Shown here: positions 36,478 to 47,474 of the stretch, piece after piece | Numbering within the stretch: the stretch's first letter is position 1 | How the letters are laid out: each line of letters starts with the position of its first letter | Assembly: GCA_945879115.1 (NCBI GenBank) | Contig: CAMDUR010000007.1 | Span: forward strand, 1-64,000 | Origin: Polynucleobacter meluiroseus | Lineage (GTDB): Bacteria; Pseudomonadota; Gammaproteobacteria; Burkholderiales; Burkholderiaceae | Reading direction: 5' to 3' | DNA: 64,000 bases | Program-made: the position numbers and the translations under genes | The notes under the pieces: generated by a model | Databases searched by the model: none | Seen by the model: only the letters and a program-made list of their open reading frames with translations | Told to the model about the DNA's origin: nothing

Positions 36478-37561
36478 TCATCGGGTTTTTAACTTCGCTC
36501 CTGGACCGGCAACGCTCCCGGAGGAAGTTTTAAAACAAGCTGCTGATGAAATGCTCAACTGGCAAGGTTTGGGCATGGGTGTGATGGAAGTCAGTCATCG
36601 TAGTAAAGCTTTTATGGCTTGTTACGAAGAGGTTGTGGCTGATTTACGTGAACTCATGAATATTCCTGATACCTATGCCGTTCTACTACTGCAGGGTGGC
36701 GCTATTGGTGAAAATGCAGCTATCCCCATGAACCTCATGCCCCTTGCAAAAAATGGACCTAAGGCTGATTTTGTCCTAACGGGTATTTGGACAGAAAAGT
36801 CTGCTAAAGAAGCGGCTAAATACGGTCAAGTTAATATTGCTGCATCAAGTGCCGCTGATGGTTTTAAATCTATTCCTGATCAAAAAGATTGGCAGCTATC
36901 CGATGATGCTGCCTATGTTCACATTTGCACCAACGAAACAGTGGGCGGTGTTGAATTTCAATCTATTCCTAAAGTAAACAAACCCCTGGTAGCTGACGTT
37001 TCAAGCAACATCTTGTCTCGAGTTTGGGATGTTAATGATTTTGGTGTTTTATTTGGGGGAGCTCAAAAAAATATTGGACCTGCTGGTCTAAGTATTGTGA
37101 TTGTGCGTAAGGATCTATTAGGTCATGCAATGCCGATTACGCCGATGGTGTGGGATTGGGCTAAGCAATCTGAACATGATTCAATGCTCAATACTCCTCC
37201 AACTTACAGCATCTATTTAGCAGGTCTTGTATTTAAATGGTTAAAACGCCAAGGTGGTGTTGCTGCCATGGAAAAACAAAATATCGCCAAATCCAATCTT
37301 CTATATAACTATATTGACCAAAGTAGTTTTTTCACAAGTAAAGTAAAGTCAAACTGTCGCTCTAGAATGAATGTCACTTTTTTCCTTAAGGATGAAAGTT
37401 TGAATGATGCATTTGTTGAAGGAGCTGCAAAGCTTGGCCTAGTGAACATCAAAGGACATAAGAGTATCGGTGGCATGCGTGCAAGTATTTACAACGCTAT
37501 GCCGATGAAGGGTGTTGAAACTTTGGTCGATTACATGAAGGAGTTCGAACGTGGCTGCTGA
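36470..37561 (+). CDS. serC: Phosphoserine aminotransferase
   Basis: PLP enzyme of serine synthesis (3-phosphohydroxypyruvate to phosphoserine) and of pyridoxal phosphate synthesis. The 363-residue protein opens [16 protein letters not shown]. The PLP lysine lies in GAQKNIGP; Arg residues of the substrate pocket are in RSRMNVTF and the C-terminal [12 protein letters not shown]. The start at 36470 is supported by GGAG at 36459-36462. It overlaps gyrA by 8 bases and pheA by 11 bases, so translation is likely coupled along the aromatic series. Confidence 0.96.
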   Translation: MVDHRVFNFAPGPATLPEEVLKQAADEMLNWQGLGMGVMEVSHRSKAFMACYEEVVADLRELMNIPDTYAVLLLQGGAIGENAAIPMNLMPLAKNGPKADFVLTGIWTEKSAKEAAKYGQVNIAASSAADGFKSIPDQKDWQLSDDAAYVHICTNETVGGVEFQSIPKVNKPLVADVSSNILSRVWDVNDFGVLFGGAQKNIGPAGLSIVIVRKDLLGHAMPITPMVWDWAKQSEHDSMLNTPPTYSIYLAGLVFKWLKRQGGVAAMEKQNIAKSNLLYNYIDQSSFFTSKVKSNCRSRMNVTFFLKDESLNDAFVEGAAKLGLVNIKGHKSIGGMRASIYNAMPMKGVETLVDYMKEFERGC

Positions 37562-38636
37562 TGACAAAGACCTTGCACCCTTACGTGCTCGTATTGATAC
37601 GATCGATCAACAACTGCTTGATCTTTTAGCGCAACGTGCTGAGGCAGCTCAAGCCGTTGGAAAAGTAAAGCATGCTATCGATGCAAGGGCGCCTGTCTTT
37701 CGTCCTGAGCGTGAAAAACAAGTCATTGAAAATTTAATATCAAAAAATAAAGGTCCGTTGACATCTGATGGTATTGCCTATATTTGGCGAGAAATCATGT
37801 CAGCATGCCGCGCTCTTGAAGCGCCTGTTCGGGTAGCTTATTTAGGGCCACAGGGTACTTTTTCTGAGCAAGCCGCCTTCGCACAATTTGGACAATCTAT
37901 TCAAGCTGTTCCATGTGCCAATATTGACGATGTATTCAGAGCTGTCGATGCAGGCTCCGCTGACTTTGGTGTTGTCCCTGTAGAAAATTCTTCTGAGGGC
38001 GCCATTTCTAGAACACTTGATTTGTTGTTAGATACGGATCTCAATATTACGGGTGAGGTATCTCTCATCATCCAACATCATCTATTAACCAAGACGGGTG
38101 ATTTAAATGGGGTCACTCGTGTTTGTGCACATCCTCAGGCATTAGCCCAATGTCAACGTTGGCTATCAAGCAATGCTCCTAAGTTAGAGCGTCAGGCTGT
38201 TAGCAGTAATGGTGAAGCAGCCCGTATGGCTGCCTCTGATGCAACGCTGGCTGCTATTGCAGGCACGTCAGCACAGCAACAATACGGTTTACTACCTGTT
38301 CAAAATTTGATTCAAGATGATCCACATAATCGTACACGTTTCGTTGTAATCAGCCGTGGTGCTTGTGAGGCATCTGGTAAGGATCAAACGTCTGTCATTT
38401 TGTCTGTTGATAACAAGCCTGGTGCTGTTCATCAACTTTTAGCGCCTTTGGCTAAGCATGGTGTTTCCATGAATCGTTTAGAGTCTCGCCCTGCGAGACG
38501 TGGTACTTGGGAATATTTTTTCTACATTGATATGGATGGTCATGCCAATGATCCTAAGGTGGCCGCAGCCTTGGCTGAGTTACAAAAAGAAGCCGCATTC
38601 TTTAAGAAGCTGGGCTCATACCCTCGTAGTCACTAA
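37551..38636 (+). CDS. pheA: Chorismate mutase / prephenate dehydratase
   Basis: Bifunctional P-protein of phenylalanine synthesis, 361 residues. An N-terminal AroQ chorismate mutase (~1-90: RARIDTIDQQLLDLLAQRAE) is followed by prephenate dehydratase (~95-275: AYLGPQGTFSEQAAF, PVENSSEGAISRTLDLL) and a C-terminal ACT domain (~280-360, LESRPARRGTWEYFFYID) for feedback by phenylalanine. It starts at GTG 37551, with AAGGAG about 7 bases before it, inside the serC end. Confidence 0.97.
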   Translation: MAADDKDLAPLRARIDTIDQQLLDLLAQRAEAAQAVGKVKHAIDARAPVFRPEREKQVIENLISKNKGPLTSDGIAYIWREIMSACRALEAPVRVAYLGPQGTFSEQAAFAQFGQSIQAVPCANIDDVFRAVDAGSADFGVVPVENSSEGAISRTLDLLLDTDLNITGEVSLIIQHHLLTKTGDLNGVTRVCAHPQALAQCQRWLSSNAPKLERQAVSSNGEAARMAASDATLAAIAGTSAQQQYGLLPVQNLIQDDPHNRTRFVVISRGACEASGKDQTSVILSVDNKPGAVHQLLAPLAKHGVSMNRLESRPARRGTWEYFFYIDMDGHANDPKVAAALAELQKEAAFFKKLGSYPRSH

Positions 38637-38653
38637 ATCAAGAAAGAGTTGCG

Positions 38654-39787
38654 ATGACCGATAAGCTTGAGCAAAAAATTGGTTTAAGTTACGTGCGTGA
38701 GATCGCACCGTACGTTGGTGGTCGCCCCATCAGTGAAGTTGCTCGTGAGTTTGGTTTAGATGAAGCGAAAATTGTTAAGTTGGCATCGAATGAAAATCCT
38801 TTGGGTATGCCAGATTCAGCAAAAAAAGCGATGCTAAAAGCTGCCGAGGATTTAGCGCGCTACCCAGACTCCAACGGTTTTGAATTAAAAAATGAATTAG
38901 CTAAAAAGTTTTCCGTACCATTTGAGTGGATCACTTTAGGTAACGGTAGTAATGACATCCTTGAGCTAACCACCAGAGCAGTTGCTCACGAGGGTGATGA
39001 GATCGTTTTTTCAAAACATGCTTTTGCAGTTTATCCACTGGCTACCCAGGCGGTTGGGGCTAAGGCAGTTGAAGTACCTGCTACTTCGGAACTTGGTCAT
39101 GATTTACCTGCCATGCTAAAAGCTATTACTGCTAAAACACGTTTGGTATTTGTCGCTAATCCTAATAATCCAACGGGTAGCTTTTTAACTGCAAAAGCCA
39201 TTGAGCAGTTCATTGAGCAAGTGCCAGCGCATGTTGTGGTTGTGGTCGACGAGGCTTATAACGAATTTTTGACCCCGGCACAGCAATACAACGCTGTTGA
39301 TTGGGTGCGCCGCTTTCCGAATGTGATTGTTTCAAGAAGTTTTTCAAAAGCCTATGGCTTAGCTGGACTTCGAATTGGTTATGGCATTGCGCAAAACAAT
39401 TTAACGGATTTGTTAAATAGAATCCGTCAGCCATTTAACGTCAATAGCTTAGCTCAGGCAGCAGCTATTGCAGCTCTGGGCGATCAAGAATTCTTAAAAA
39501 AATGCTATGACCTGAATCAAGCTGGCTATGCTCAGTTAACGCAGGCGTTTGACCAAATGGGTTTGAAATACATTCCTTCATCAGGTAACTTTGTTTTAGT
39601 GAAAGTCGGCGATCAGGCTGACTCGGGGTCTAAGGTCAATCTAGAGTTATTAAAAGCGGGTGTGATTGTGCGACCAGTTGGCAATTATGGTTTGCCAGAG
39701 TGGTTGCGTATTTCGATTGGATTGCCAGAAGAAAATGAGATTTTTATAAAAGCACTTAAGAATATATTGAATGAAAATCGTAAATAA
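38654..39787 (+). CDS. hisC: Histidinol-phosphate / aromatic aminotransferase
   Basis: A 377-residue PLP aminotransferase of class I/II. Motifs are LASNENPLG near the start, NPNNPTGS, VVDEAYNEF and SRSFSKAYGLAGLRIGY with the PLP lysine. HisC family members in aromatic operons convert prephenate, phenylpyruvate or hydroxyphenylpyruvate as well as imidazole acetol phosphate. Placement between pheA and tyrA suggests the aromatic role here, so it may be a second HisC (inference). An SD-like AAGAAAGAG precedes the ATG. Confidence 0.9.
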   Translation: MTDKLEQKIGLSYVREIAPYVGGRPISEVAREFGLDEAKIVKLASNENPLGMPDSAKKAMLKAAEDLARYPDSNGFELKNELAKKFSVPFEWITLGNGSNDILELTTRAVAHEGDEIVFSKHAFAVYPLATQAVGAKAVEVPATSELGHDLPAMLKAITAKTRLVFVANPNNPTGSFLTAKAIEQFIEQVPAHVVVVVDEAYNEFLTPAQQYNAVDWVRRFPNVIVSRSFSKAYGLAGLRIGYGIAQNNLTDLLNRIRQPFNVNSLAQAAAIAALGDQEFLKKCYDLNQAGYAQLTQAFDQMGLKYIPSSGNFVLVKVGDQADSGSKVNLELLKAGVIVRPVGNYGLPEWLRISIGLPEENEIFIKALKNILNENRK

Positions 39788-40678
39788 ATGAGCTCATTTT
39801 CAAACACCCTCTTAACAAATAAAAATATCACCTTGGGTATTGTGGGTGTAGGTTTAATTGGTGCATCGATTGGTTTGGCGCACCGCGAAGCCAATACTTT
39901 TACAAAAATATTAGGTGTAGGTCGATCAAAAGCTAATTTAGATCAGGCTCTAAAAATGGGAGCCATTGATCAAGCTGTCAGCCTTGAGGAGTGTGCCAAG
40001 CAAGCGGATGTGATTGTGGTGTGTGTGCCAGTAGCTCAGACATTTTCAGTCCTGCATGCAATCGAGCCTCATATCAAATCAAAGGCATTGATCACTGATG
40101 CGGGAAGCACTAAGTCTGATGTGATCATGGCAGCTAAAACTGCTTTAGGTGACAAGGTTGCGCAATTTGTACCCGCTCACCCAATCGCGGGTGGTGCTCA
40201 GCATGGCGCTGAATCAGCTAAAGCCAATTTATATCAAGGTAAAGAAGTTGTTCTTTGCCCACTTCAAGAAAATCACCCAGAAGTAGTTCAAGCCATTGAT
40301 GATTTCTGGAAGGCAACAGGAGCAGTCACTAGCAGAATGTCGTCTTTGCAGCATGATGCGATTTTTGCATCTATTTCACATTTGCCGCATATTCTTTCTT
40401 ACGCACTGATGTTGCAAGTCGCTAACTCAGAGGACGCTAACATTAAATTAGATCTTGCTGGCGCTGGCTTTAGAGACTTCACCAGAATTGCAGCATCTAG
40501 CCCAGAAATGTGGCGCGATATTTGTGTGGCCAATAAAACAGCGATTCTTAAAGAACTAGATAACTACTTAGTGCTGACGAAAAATCTTAGAGAGATGATT
40601 GCTAAGGAAGATAGCGATTCACTTTTAAAAGCATTCACAAGAGCTAGCGCGGAACGTCAAAAATGGGAAGGTCGTTGA
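39788..40678 (+). CDS. tyrA: Prephenate dehydrogenase
   Basis: Oxidatively decarboxylates prephenate to 4-hydroxyphenylpyruvate for tyrosine synthesis. The 296-residue protein has an N-terminal NAD(P) fold ([18 protein letters not shown]) and the catalytic His in [16 protein letters not shown], with [11 protein letters not shown] farther on. It lacks a fused chorismate mutase, unlike the E. coli T-protein. It starts directly after the hisC stop (no gap) and shares one base with aroA (TGATG). Confidence 0.95.
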   Translation: MSSFSNTLLTNKNITLGIVGVGLIGASIGLAHREANTFTKILGVGRSKANLDQALKMGAIDQAVSLEECAKQADVIVVCVPVAQTFSVLHAIEPHIKSKALITDAGSTKSDVIMAAKTALGDKVAQFVPAHPIAGGAQHGAESAKANLYQGKEVVLCPLQENHPEVVQAIDDFWKATGAVTSRMSSLQHDAIFASISHLPHILSYALMLQVANSEDANIKLDLAGAGFRDFTRIAASSPEMWRDICVANKTAILKELDNYLVLTKNLREMIAKEDSDSLLKAFTRASAERQKWEGR

Positions 40679-42009
40679 TGACGACTTCTTCCGGATTAAA
40701 TTCTGACTGTATTGATTTAGGTCCATTCAAAAAAGCTGAGGGTGTTGTAGCGTTACCCGGATCAAAAAGTATTTCTAATCGCGTTTTACTTCTTTCTGCT
40801 TTAGCCAGTGGCACAACCCGCTTAAAAGGTTTGTTGGATGCTGATGACACCCGAGTGATGCGTGATGCGCTCAAGACTTTGGGTGTGGGTATTGATGAGT
40901 CAGGTGGTGATTGTGTTGTGGTCGGTTGTTCAGGGCGCTTTCCAAAAGACACAGCTGATTTATTTATGGGTAATGCCGGAACAGCCATTCGTCCATTAAC
41001 AGCGACCTTGGCTATTCTCGGTGGTGACTATCGCTTGCATGGTGTTCCACGGATGCACGAAAGACCCATTGGTGATTTGGTGGATGGTCTTCGTATGGTG
41101 GGAGCAAAAGTAGCTTATGCACAAAATGAAGGCTACCCCCCGCTAAAAATATCAAAAGGTCAAATTCGTACGGATGAAATTATTCGGGTACGTGGTGATG
41201 TATCCAGTCAATTCTTAACGGCACTTTTGATGTCTCTACCATTGGTAGCAAAAAATGAAATCTGTATTGAAGTCCTTGGAGAGTTAATTTCTAAACCCTA
41301 CATTGATATCACCTTAAAGTTGATGAGTCGCTTTGGCGTTGAAGTACGCAATGACAATTGGCAGCACTTTTATATCCCGGCTAATCAAGGGAATCCTTAT
41401 GCTAGTCCTGGAACATTGCATGTAGAGGGTGACGCCTCATCAGCATCTTATTTTTTAGCGGCAGGTGCAATCGCCAACGGTCCAGTTCGAGTGACTGGTG
41501 TGGGTCGTAATAGTATTCAAGGGGATGTGGCATTTGCTGAAGCGCTCAATCAGATGGGCGCTAATGTCATGGCTGGAGATGATTGGATTGAGGTCAGAGG
41601 TGTGGATACACCGAGCGGCCGTCTGCAAGGCATTGAGCTTAATTGTTTAGCTATTCCTGATGCAGCGATGACTTTGGCAGTCGCCGCATTATTTGCAGAA
41701 GGCTCGACCAAGTTAACTGGCATTGCTAGTTGGAAAGTGAAAGAGACTGATCGTATTGCTGCCATGGCAAAAGAATTACAAAAGATGGGAGCTTTGGTTG
41801 AATCAGGAGATGACTTTATAAAAGTCACGCCACCAATCAATTGGCAGACTCCAGAATCTGGCATTGATACTTACGATGATCACCGCATGGCCATGTGTTT
41901 TTCTCTGGCGGCATTTGGTCCCCATGCGCTTCGTATTAATGAACCTGATTGTGTGGCTAAAACTTTCCCTGATTATTTCAAGGCTTTTGGGCAAATAGCC
42001 CATTCATAA
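40678..42009 (+). CDS. aroA: 5-enolpyruvylshikimate-3-phosphate synthase
   Basis: Joins shikimate 3-phosphate and phosphoenolpyruvate in the shikimate pathway. The 443-residue protein carries the two family signatures [20 protein letters not shown] and [12 protein letters not shown], and the C-terminal [15 protein letters not shown] and DDHRMAM. The sequence [10 protein letters not shown] is the class I form. The start ATG shares its A with the tyrA stop; GGAAGG lies 7 bases before. No fusion with cmk or tyrA is present. Confidence 0.97.
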   Translation: MTTSSGLNSDCIDLGPFKKAEGVVALPGSKSISNRVLLLSALASGTTRLKGLLDADDTRVMRDALKTLGVGIDESGGDCVVVGCSGRFPKDTADLFMGNAGTAIRPLTATLAILGGDYRLHGVPRMHERPIGDLVDGLRMVGAKVAYAQNEGYPPLKISKGQIRTDEIIRVRGDVSSQFLTALLMSLPLVAKNEICIEVLGELISKPYIDITLKLMSRFGVEVRNDNWQHFYIPANQGNPYASPGTLHVEGDASSASYFLAAGAIANGPVRVTGVGRNSIQGDVAFAEALNQMGANVMAGDDWIEVRGVDTPSGRLQGIELNCLAIPDAAMTLAVAALFAEGSTKLTGIASWKVKETDRIAAMAKELQKMGALVESGDDFIKVTPPINWQTPESGIDTYDDHRMAMCFSLAAFGPHALRINEPDCVAKTFPDYFKAFGQIAHS

Positions 42010-42156
42010 GGCCAATAAAAACTCTAATTGGGGCGTCAAAATCATCCAAATCCATCTTTTTTTAGCATCTAATATTCCACATTAAGAAATATTTTAAGAA
42101 AAATTCAGCGAAAATAGACTATTAAATCCCGCTTAAATCAAAAAATAATCTCGCCG

Positions 42157-42828
42157 ATGACCCCAACAACCTCCTTAGATATTCCAGTTATTGCCATCGA
42201 TGGCCCTACTGCGTCTGGCAAGGGAACTGTTGCGCAGAAAGTGGCCGAGCATCTGGGTTATCACTATTTAGATAGTGGTGCACTGTACCGATTGGTTGGT
42301 TTAGCGAGCTTTAAAAAGGGTATTTCAACTGCTTCTGAGCAAGAATTAGCCCCTATTGCAAAGAATTTAAGTGTTATATTTCAAGGAGATAGGATAATTC
42401 TTGATGATGAAGATGTGAGTGACCAGATTCGCCAAGAAGAGATGGGTAGAAGGGCTTCTGAAGTGGCTATTCATCCGATGGTTCGCCAAGCTTTAGTGAC
42501 CAGACAGCGTGCTTTTAGACAAAAACCGGGTTTAGTTGCTGATGGCAGGGATATGGCCAGTGTTATTTTTACGGATGCAGTGACCAAGGTCTATTTGACA
42601 GCCAGCGCCGAGTCGAGGGCTGAACGGCGCTATAAACAATTGATAGCTAAGGGCTTTTCTGCTAACATTCAAGTCCTTTTACAGGATTTACGTGACCGGG
42701 ACGAACGCGATGCAAATCGCAGTAGCTCGCCACTTAAGGCTGTTGAAGGGGCTCACTGCCTCGACACCACGTCTATGACAATTGAAGAGGCAGTGAATCA
42801 AATTCTGAAGTGGCATCAAGTTAACTAA
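42157..42828 (+). CDS. cmk: Cytidylate kinase
   Basis: Phosphorylates CMP and dCMP. The 223-residue protein has the P-loop [25 protein letters not shown], the CMP-contacting [12 protein letters not shown] and the LID-like RDERDANRS. Length agrees with the family (~225). A 147-base spacer rich in A/T separates it from aroA. No ribosome-binding site is visible before the ATG. It is followed by rpsA after a 110-base leader, as in E. coli and most proteobacteria. Confidence 0.96.
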   Translation: MTPTTSLDIPVIAIDGPTASGKGTVAQKVAEHLGYHYLDSGALYRLVGLASFKKGISTASEQELAPIAKNLSVIFQGDRIILDDEDVSDQIRQEEMGRRASEVAIHPMVRQALVTRQRAFRQKPGLVADGRDMASVIFTDAVTKVYLTASAESRAERRYKQLIAKGFSANIQVLLQDLRDRDERDANRSSSPLKAVEGAHCLDTTSMTIEEAVNQILKWHQVN

Positions 42829-42902
42829 ATAAGTTAACTGAGAAACTGAAGATGTTTAGGAGTCAGTCCTTGCAACGCGAGTACTGGCATTTGCAATCTA
42901 AC

Positions 42903-42921
42903 CCGTCGAGTCTTTTGACGG
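42903..42921 (+). promoter_or_regulatory. Hairpin in the rpsA leader
   Basis: CCGTC (42903-42907) pairs with GACGG (42917-42921) around a 9-base loop, 18 to 36 bases before the rpsA ATG. The leader has no strong ribosome-binding site. E. coli rpsA uses a structured leader without a canonical site and is autoregulated by S1; the same may hold here. Confidence 0.45.
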
Positions 42922-42938
42922 CTTTATAGTGAAAACAC

Positions 42939-44615
42939 ATGTCTGAATCATTTGCAGCTCTATTTGAAGAATCCCTAGCCCGTTCCAATATGAAGGCAGG
43001 TCAAGTTATTTCCGCTGAAGTTGTGCGTATCGATCACAACTTTGTAGTGGTAAATGCCGGTTTGAAGTCTGAAGCTTTTATCTCTGTTGAGGAATTCCTT
43101 AACGATCAAGGTGAAGTAGAAGTTCAACCAGGCGATTTCGTTTCTGTTTCGATTGACGCATTAGAAAACGGTTACGGTGACACAGTGTTGTCACGTGACA
43201 AAGCGAAGCGTTTAGCTTCTTGGTTAAACCTAGAGAAGGCCTTAGAACAAGGTGAACTCGTCACTGGTTCTGTAACAGGAAAAGTTAAAGGTGGTTTAAC
43301 TGTGATGGTTAACGGCATCCGTGCTTTCTTGCCAGGTTCTTTGTTGGATACGCGTCCTATTAAGGACACTACTCCATACGAAGGCAAGACCATGGAGTTC
43401 AAAGTTATCAAGCTCGACCGTAAACGCAACAACGTTGTGTTATCTCGTCGTGCTGTAGTTGAAGCTAGCCAAGGTGAAGAGCGCGCTAAGTTGCTCTCCA
43501 ACCTTAAAGAAGGCACTGTTGTGCAAGGTATTGTTAAAAACATTACTGACTACGGTGCGTTCGTTGACCTCGGCGGTGTGGACGGCTTGTTGCACATCAC
43601 TGACTTGGCATGGCGTCGTGTGCGTCACCCGAGCGAGATGTTGACTGTTGGTCAAGAAGTTACCGCTAAGATCCTTAAGTATGATCAAGATAAGAACCGT
43701 GTTTCATTGGGCATCAAGCAATTAGGCGATGACCCATGGGTTGGTATTGCTCGTCGTTACCCACCAAACACACGTTTATTCGGTAAGGTTACAAATCTTA
43801 CTGACTACGGTTCATTCGTTGAAATCGAAACAGGTATCGAAGGTTTGGTTCACGTTTCTGAAATGGATTGGACTAATAAGAACGTTGCTCCAAGCAAAAT
43901 CGTTCAGTTAGGCCTAGAAGTTGAAGTGATGGTTCTTGATATTGATGAAGACAAGCGTCGTATTAGCTTGGGCATGAAGCAATGTAAAGCTAACCCATGG
44001 GACGAATTTGCTCGCATCCACCAAAAAGGTGAGAAGTTAAGCGGCGCGATCAAATCTATTACTGACTTTGGCGTATTCATTGGTTTGCCAGGCGGCATCG
44101 ACGGTCTAGTTCACTTGTCTGATTTGTCATGGCAAGAGACTGGCGAAGAAGCTGTTCGCAAGTACAAAAAAGGTGACGAGGTTGAGACGGTTGTTTTAGC
44201 TATCGACGTTGAGAAAGAGCGCATCTCTTTGGGTATCAAGCAAATGTCTGGTGACCCATTCAATAACTACACATCTTCTAGCGACAAAGGCAGCATCGTT
44301 GACGGTACTGTGAAGAGTGTTGACGCTAAGGGTGCTGTGATTCAGTTAGCTGATGAAGTTGAGGGCTATTTACGCGCTTCTGAGATCTCAACTGACCGCG
44401 TTGAAGATGCTCGTAACTTACTAAAAGAAGGTGACGCTGTTAATGCAATGATCATCAATATTGACCGTAAGTCACGCAACATCAACTTGTCAATTAAAGC
44501 TAAAGATAGTGCTGATCAGCAACAGACTATGAGTAAGATGCTGAACGATGGTAGCGCGGGTACTACGAACTTAGGTGCCTTGTTAAAAGCTAAGATGGAC
44601 AATCAGGGTAACTAA
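42939..44615 (+). CDS. rpsA: 30S ribosomal protein S1
   Basis: Binds and unfolds mRNA at the ribosome platform; it is needed to start translation on leaders with weak ribosome-binding sites, common in this window. The 558-residue protein (557 in E. coli) has six S1 OB-folds. Repeats 3 to 5 show [43 protein letters not shown] and [22 protein letters not shown] type strands. Codon use is highly biased (GTT, CGT, AAC, ACT), as expected for a ribosomal protein. Confidence 0.98.
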   Translation: MSESFAALFEESLARSNMKAGQVISAEVVRIDHNFVVVNAGLKSEAFISVEEFLNDQGEVEVQPGDFVSVSIDALENGYGDTVLSRDKAKRLASWLNLEKALEQGELVTGSVTGKVKGGLTVMVNGIRAFLPGSLLDTRPIKDTTPYEGKTMEFKVIKLDRKRNNVVLSRRAVVEASQGEERAKLLSNLKEGTVVQGIVKNITDYGAFVDLGGVDGLLHITDLAWRRVRHPSEMLTVGQEVTAKILKYDQDKNRVSLGIKQLGDDPWVGIARRYPPNTRLFGKVTNLTDYGSFVEIETGIEGLVHVSEMDWTNKNVAPSKIVQLGLEVEVMVLDIDEDKRRISLGMKQCKANPWDEFARIHQKGEKLSGAIKSITDFGVFIGLPGGIDGLVHLSDLSWQETGEEAVRKYKKGDEVETVVLAIDVEKERISLGIKQMSGDPFNNYTSSSDKGSIVDGTVKSVDAKGAVIQLADEVEGYLRASEISTDRVEDARNLLKEGDAVNAMIINIDRKSRNINLSIKAKDSADQQQTMSKMLNDGSAGTTNLGALLKAKMDNQGN

Positions 44616-44642
44616 TTAGTACCTTGGTTTAATGTAACGGAA

Positions 44643-44671
44643 AATCCCCATTCTTTTTTTGAATGGGGATT
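44643..44671 (+). terminator. Hairpin with T7 loop between rpsA and ihfB
   Basis: AATCCCCATTC (44643-44653) and GAATGGGGATT (44661-44671) form a perfect 11-bp stem with a loop of seven T. No T run follows the stem, so it is not a textbook terminator. Partial termination, processing or mRNA-end protection between the highly expressed rpsA and ihfB is plausible. Confidence 0.6.
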
Positions 44672-44704
44672 CTCAAAACTAGAAAAAAAGAATATTGTTT
44701 AGTT

Positions 44705-45040
44705 ATGGACGATTTAGAACGCAGTGATTCTTCGACGATCACACGATCAGAATTGGTAGAGCGCCTGGCTCAGGCATTCCCGCAGCTATTGCCGCGGGAT
44801 GTTGAGCTTGCCGTCAAAACTTTGCTTGATACGATGTCGCAAGCCTTAGCTGAAGGTAAGCGCATTGAGTTGCGAGGTTTTGGTAGTTTCGTCATGCACC
44901 ACCGTCCACCGCGTCAGGGTCGTAACCCTAAGTCTGGAGAAGCCGTCATGGTTCCAGAAAAACATATTCCTCACTTTAAGCCTGGCAAAGAATTAAGAGA
45001 GAGAGTTGATTTTCCTAAAAAGGATGAATCCTCAGAATGA
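44705..45040 (+). CDS. ihfB: Integration host factor subunit beta
   Basis: DNA-bending nucleoid protein, beta partner of IhfA. The 111-residue form (MDDLERSD... start at 44705) has [15 protein letters not shown], the beta-ribbon [23 protein letters not shown] with the intercalating Pro, and the C-terminal [12 protein letters not shown]. An upstream ATG at 44663 lies in the hairpin stem and is unlikely. The N-terminus has an extra acidic decapeptide compared with E. coli. The stop overlaps the lapA start (ATGA). Confidence 0.94.
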   Translation: MDDLERSDSSTITRSELVERLAQAFPQLLPRDVELAVKTLLDTMSQALAEGKRIELRGFGSFVMHHRPPRQGRNPKSGEAVMVPEKHIPHFKPGKELRERVDFPKKDESSE

Positions 45041-45276
45041 CCGCGTTTCTTAATGCCGCAATGAAATCTTTGCGGATCATTGGGCGAATCATCTTATTTA
45101 CTCTTTTAGTATTACTCGCCTTAGGCAACACCCAAGAGATTAGCTTTCAATTGATTCCCGGTTTAGTTTGGGAAACCCCCCTTATATTGGTTCTATTTGT
45201 GGCATTTTCTTGTGGTATTTTGCTCACGCTATTAAGTGGGATCTCTTTAAGCCGCTTTAAAAAAAGTCGTTCATAA
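45037..45276 (+). CDS. lapA: Lipopolysaccharide assembly protein LapA
   Basis: A 79-residue inner-membrane protein with two hydrophobic segments ([16 protein letters not shown] and [19 protein letters not shown]) and a short basic tail, matching LapA (DUF1049). With LapB it links lipopolysaccharide synthesis to phospholipid supply by regulating LpxC turnover. It is translationally coupled to ihfB (4-base overlap) and is followed by lapB after 3 bases. Confidence 0.9.
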   Translation: MTAFLNAAMKSLRIIGRIILFTLLVLLALGNTQEISFQLIPGLVWETPLILVLFVAFSCGILLTLLSGISLSRFKKSRS

Positions 45277-45279
45277 ATC

Positions 45280-46494
45280 GTGTTGAAAATTGAAACCTGG
45301 TGGTTGTTCGCCCTCCCTATTATTTTTGGCTTGGGGTGGATTGGCGCTCGTTGGGATATGCGTTTAGAAAAACGTGAAGATGAAATTGATCGCTTAGCTC
45401 AACAGAAATCTACTTTTAAAGGCCTCAATTTATTACTCAATGAAGAGCCTGATAAAGCCATTGATGCTTTGGTGCAAATTGCTCAGCTAGACCCTGAGAC
45501 AACTGAGTTGCATTTCGCCTTAGGAAGCTTATTTCGTCGTCGTGGCGAAACAGAGCGGGCTATTCGAGTTCATCAGCATTTAGCAAGTAGTGAAGGTTTA
45601 CCTTCAAGACACCGAGATCATGCAGCTTATGAATTGGGCCGAGATTTTTTAAGGGCCGGTTTATTGGATAGAGCTGAAAGCTCTCTTTGCCAAGTAGGTA
45701 GCCATAGTAAATATGGTATTCCGGCTAAAGAAAGTCTTTTGGAGATGTATCAGATCGAAAAAGATTGGGCGCAAGCCATCAATTCTTCAGTAGAGTTAGA
45801 GGCGCTTCAGAATAAAAGTCTGCATAAAGAAATAGCACACTTCAATTGTCAGTTGGCTGAAGAGGCTCTTCAGGCTAAAAAGAGCGATCAGGCCTTAGAT
45901 TACATTCAACAAGCTATGGCAGCAGTTCCTAATCACCCTCGTGCCACGATCTTGATGGGGGATTGGTTGGTCACTCAAAATCAATTGCAAAAAGCCCTGG
46001 ATACATGGTCTGAGATTGCAAAAAATCATGTGGCTTATTTAGCACTAGTGGCTGATCGTTGGATTGATGTACACAAAGCCCTTGGTAAGCCGCAAGAGGG
46101 TTTACAAGTCCTGATAGATGCTTTGGAAACACAAGCTGGTGGAGAGTTATTAGATATCACTTTCAAGCACGTCATGGCTATACAAGGAGTGTCCCAAGCA
46201 GAAGCCTTGATGACGAGTGTCATGGACCACACACCCAGCTTAACCGCTATGGCTTTAAGAGCGCAAGCACGCCTGATGTTGGCTGAAGTTGCTCAAAATG
46301 ACAAAACTGCCCAAGAGATAAAAGCTTCGTTGGGATTATTAAAACAAAGAACCAATTCTTTAGCCCGTTACACTTGTGGCAACTGTGGTTTTAGAGCAAG
46401 ACGTTTTTATTGGCAATGTCCAGGTTGCAATTACTGGGAATCGTATTCACCAAGACGCGGCGAGGGTGCAGCTCCATCTGGACGCTCAATTTAA
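45280..46494 (+). CDS. lapB: Lipopolysaccharide assembly protein LapB (YciM)
   Basis: A 404-residue inner-membrane-anchored adaptor that recruits FtsH to degrade LpxC. It has an N-terminal membrane anchor (WWLFALPIIFGLGWIGARWDMR), several TPR repeats (~35-350), and a C-terminal rubredoxin-like zinc knuckle, CGNCGF...CPGC. E. coli LapB needs all three parts. The start codon is GTG (45280) or the adjacent TTG. It lies three bases after lapA and before hldA. Confidence 0.94.
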   Translation: MLKIETWWLFALPIIFGLGWIGARWDMRLEKREDEIDRLAQQKSTFKGLNLLLNEEPDKAIDALVQIAQLDPETTELHFALGSLFRRRGETERAIRVHQHLASSEGLPSRHRDHAAYELGRDFLRAGLLDRAESSLCQVGSHSKYGIPAKESLLEMYQIEKDWAQAINSSVELEALQNKSLHKEIAHFNCQLAEEALQAKKSDQALDYIQQAMAAVPNHPRATILMGDWLVTQNQLQKALDTWSEIAKNHVAYLALVADRWIDVHKALGKPQEGLQVLIDALETQAGGELLDITFKHVMAIQGVSQAEALMTSVMDHTPSLTAMALRAQARLMLAEVAQNDKTAQEIKASLGLLKQRTNSLARYTCGNCGFRARRFYWQCPGCNYWESYSPRRGEGAAPSGRSI

Positions 46495-46532
46495 TCAGGC
46501 TATCAACTTCAAGTTATTAGAAAATATAGATC

Positions 46533-47474
46533 ATGGACATCCAATTATCTGCAACTGATATTCAAAAATTTCGCCAAGCTAGATTGCTAGTTGTGGGGGA
46601 TGTTATGTTGGATCGTTATTGGTTTGGTGATACTGAAAGAATTTCCCCTGAAGCCCCAGTACCTGTTGTCCATGTTAGCAAGGTCGATGAGCGCTTAGGT
46701 GGCGCTGCCAACGTCGCACGCAATGCAGCCAGTATGGGTGCTCAGATATCGATCTTAGGTGTTGTTGGTGATGATGAGCCGGGAAGACGAATTGAAGAAT
46801 TACTCAAAGCCCAGAGTGTGAAGAGCTTCTTACAAAGAGATGCCAGCCTGCCTACAACCGTTAAATTAAGGGTCGTCGCACGCCAACAACAATTAATACG
46901 TTTAGATTTTGAGCAGGCACCGACCCATGAAGCGTTACTCAATAAATTAGAACAATTTCAGTCATTATTAAAAGATGTAGATGCCGTTATTTTCTCTGAC
47001 TACGGTAAGGGTGGTTTAACGCACGTCACTCAAATGATTGCTGCTGCAAGAGCTGCCGGTAAAGTGGTATTGGTTGATCCAAAAGGTGATGAATACAGTA
47101 AATATCAAGGGGCATCCATCATTACTCCTAATCGTTCTGAGTTAAGGCAGGTCATTGGTCGCTGGAAGGATGAGGCTGAGTTAACTCTTAAGGCGCAAGA
47201 ATTAAGAGAGCAACTAAAACTCGATGCACTCTTGTTAACAAGATCTGAAGAGGGCATGAGTTTATTTACGGCTGCTGGCGTTGAACACGTTAAAGCAGTT
47301 GCCCGTGAAGTATTTGATGTGTCAGGTGCTGGTGATACAGTCATTGCGACGATGGCAGTAGCACTGGCTGCGAAGTGGCCTGCTGGCCAAGCGATGAAGC
47401 TGGCTAATAAAGCAGGTGGTATCGTAGTTGGTAAATTGGGTACAGCAACAGTCTCTTTAGAGGAATTGCAATGA
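46533..47474 (+). CDS. hldA: D-glycero-beta-D-manno-heptose-7-phosphate kinase
   Basis: Ribokinase-family enzyme of ADP-heptose synthesis for the lipopolysaccharide inner core. The 313-residue protein has [20 protein letters not shown] near the start and the PfkB anion hole/catalytic base [11 protein letters not shown]. It lacks the C-terminal nucleotidyltransferase domain of bifunctional HldE (477), so a separate HldC-type enzyme should exist elsewhere. It overlaps the epimerase gene by the ATGA start-stop. Confidence 0.94.
   Translation: MDIQLSATDIQKFRQARLLVVGDVMLDRYWFGDTERISPEAPVPVVHVSKVDERLGGAANVARNAASMGAQISILGVVGDDEPGRRIEELLKAQSVKSFLQRDASLPTTVKLRVVARQQQLIRLDFEQAPTHEALLNKLEQFQSLLKDVDAVIFSDYGKGGLTHVTQMIAAARAAGKVVLVDPKGDEYSKYQGASIITPNRSELRQVIGRWKDEAELTLKAQELREQLKLDALLLTRSEEGMSLFTAAGVEHVKAVAREVFDVSGAGDTVIATMAVALAAKWPAGQAMKLANKAGGIVVGKLGTATVSLEELQ

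Noticed and set aside
44663-44704. Longer ihfB start at 44663
   Set aside because: That ATG lies within the right arm of the rpsA-ihfB hairpin and adds a non-homologous basic stretch; the ATG at 44705 fits better.
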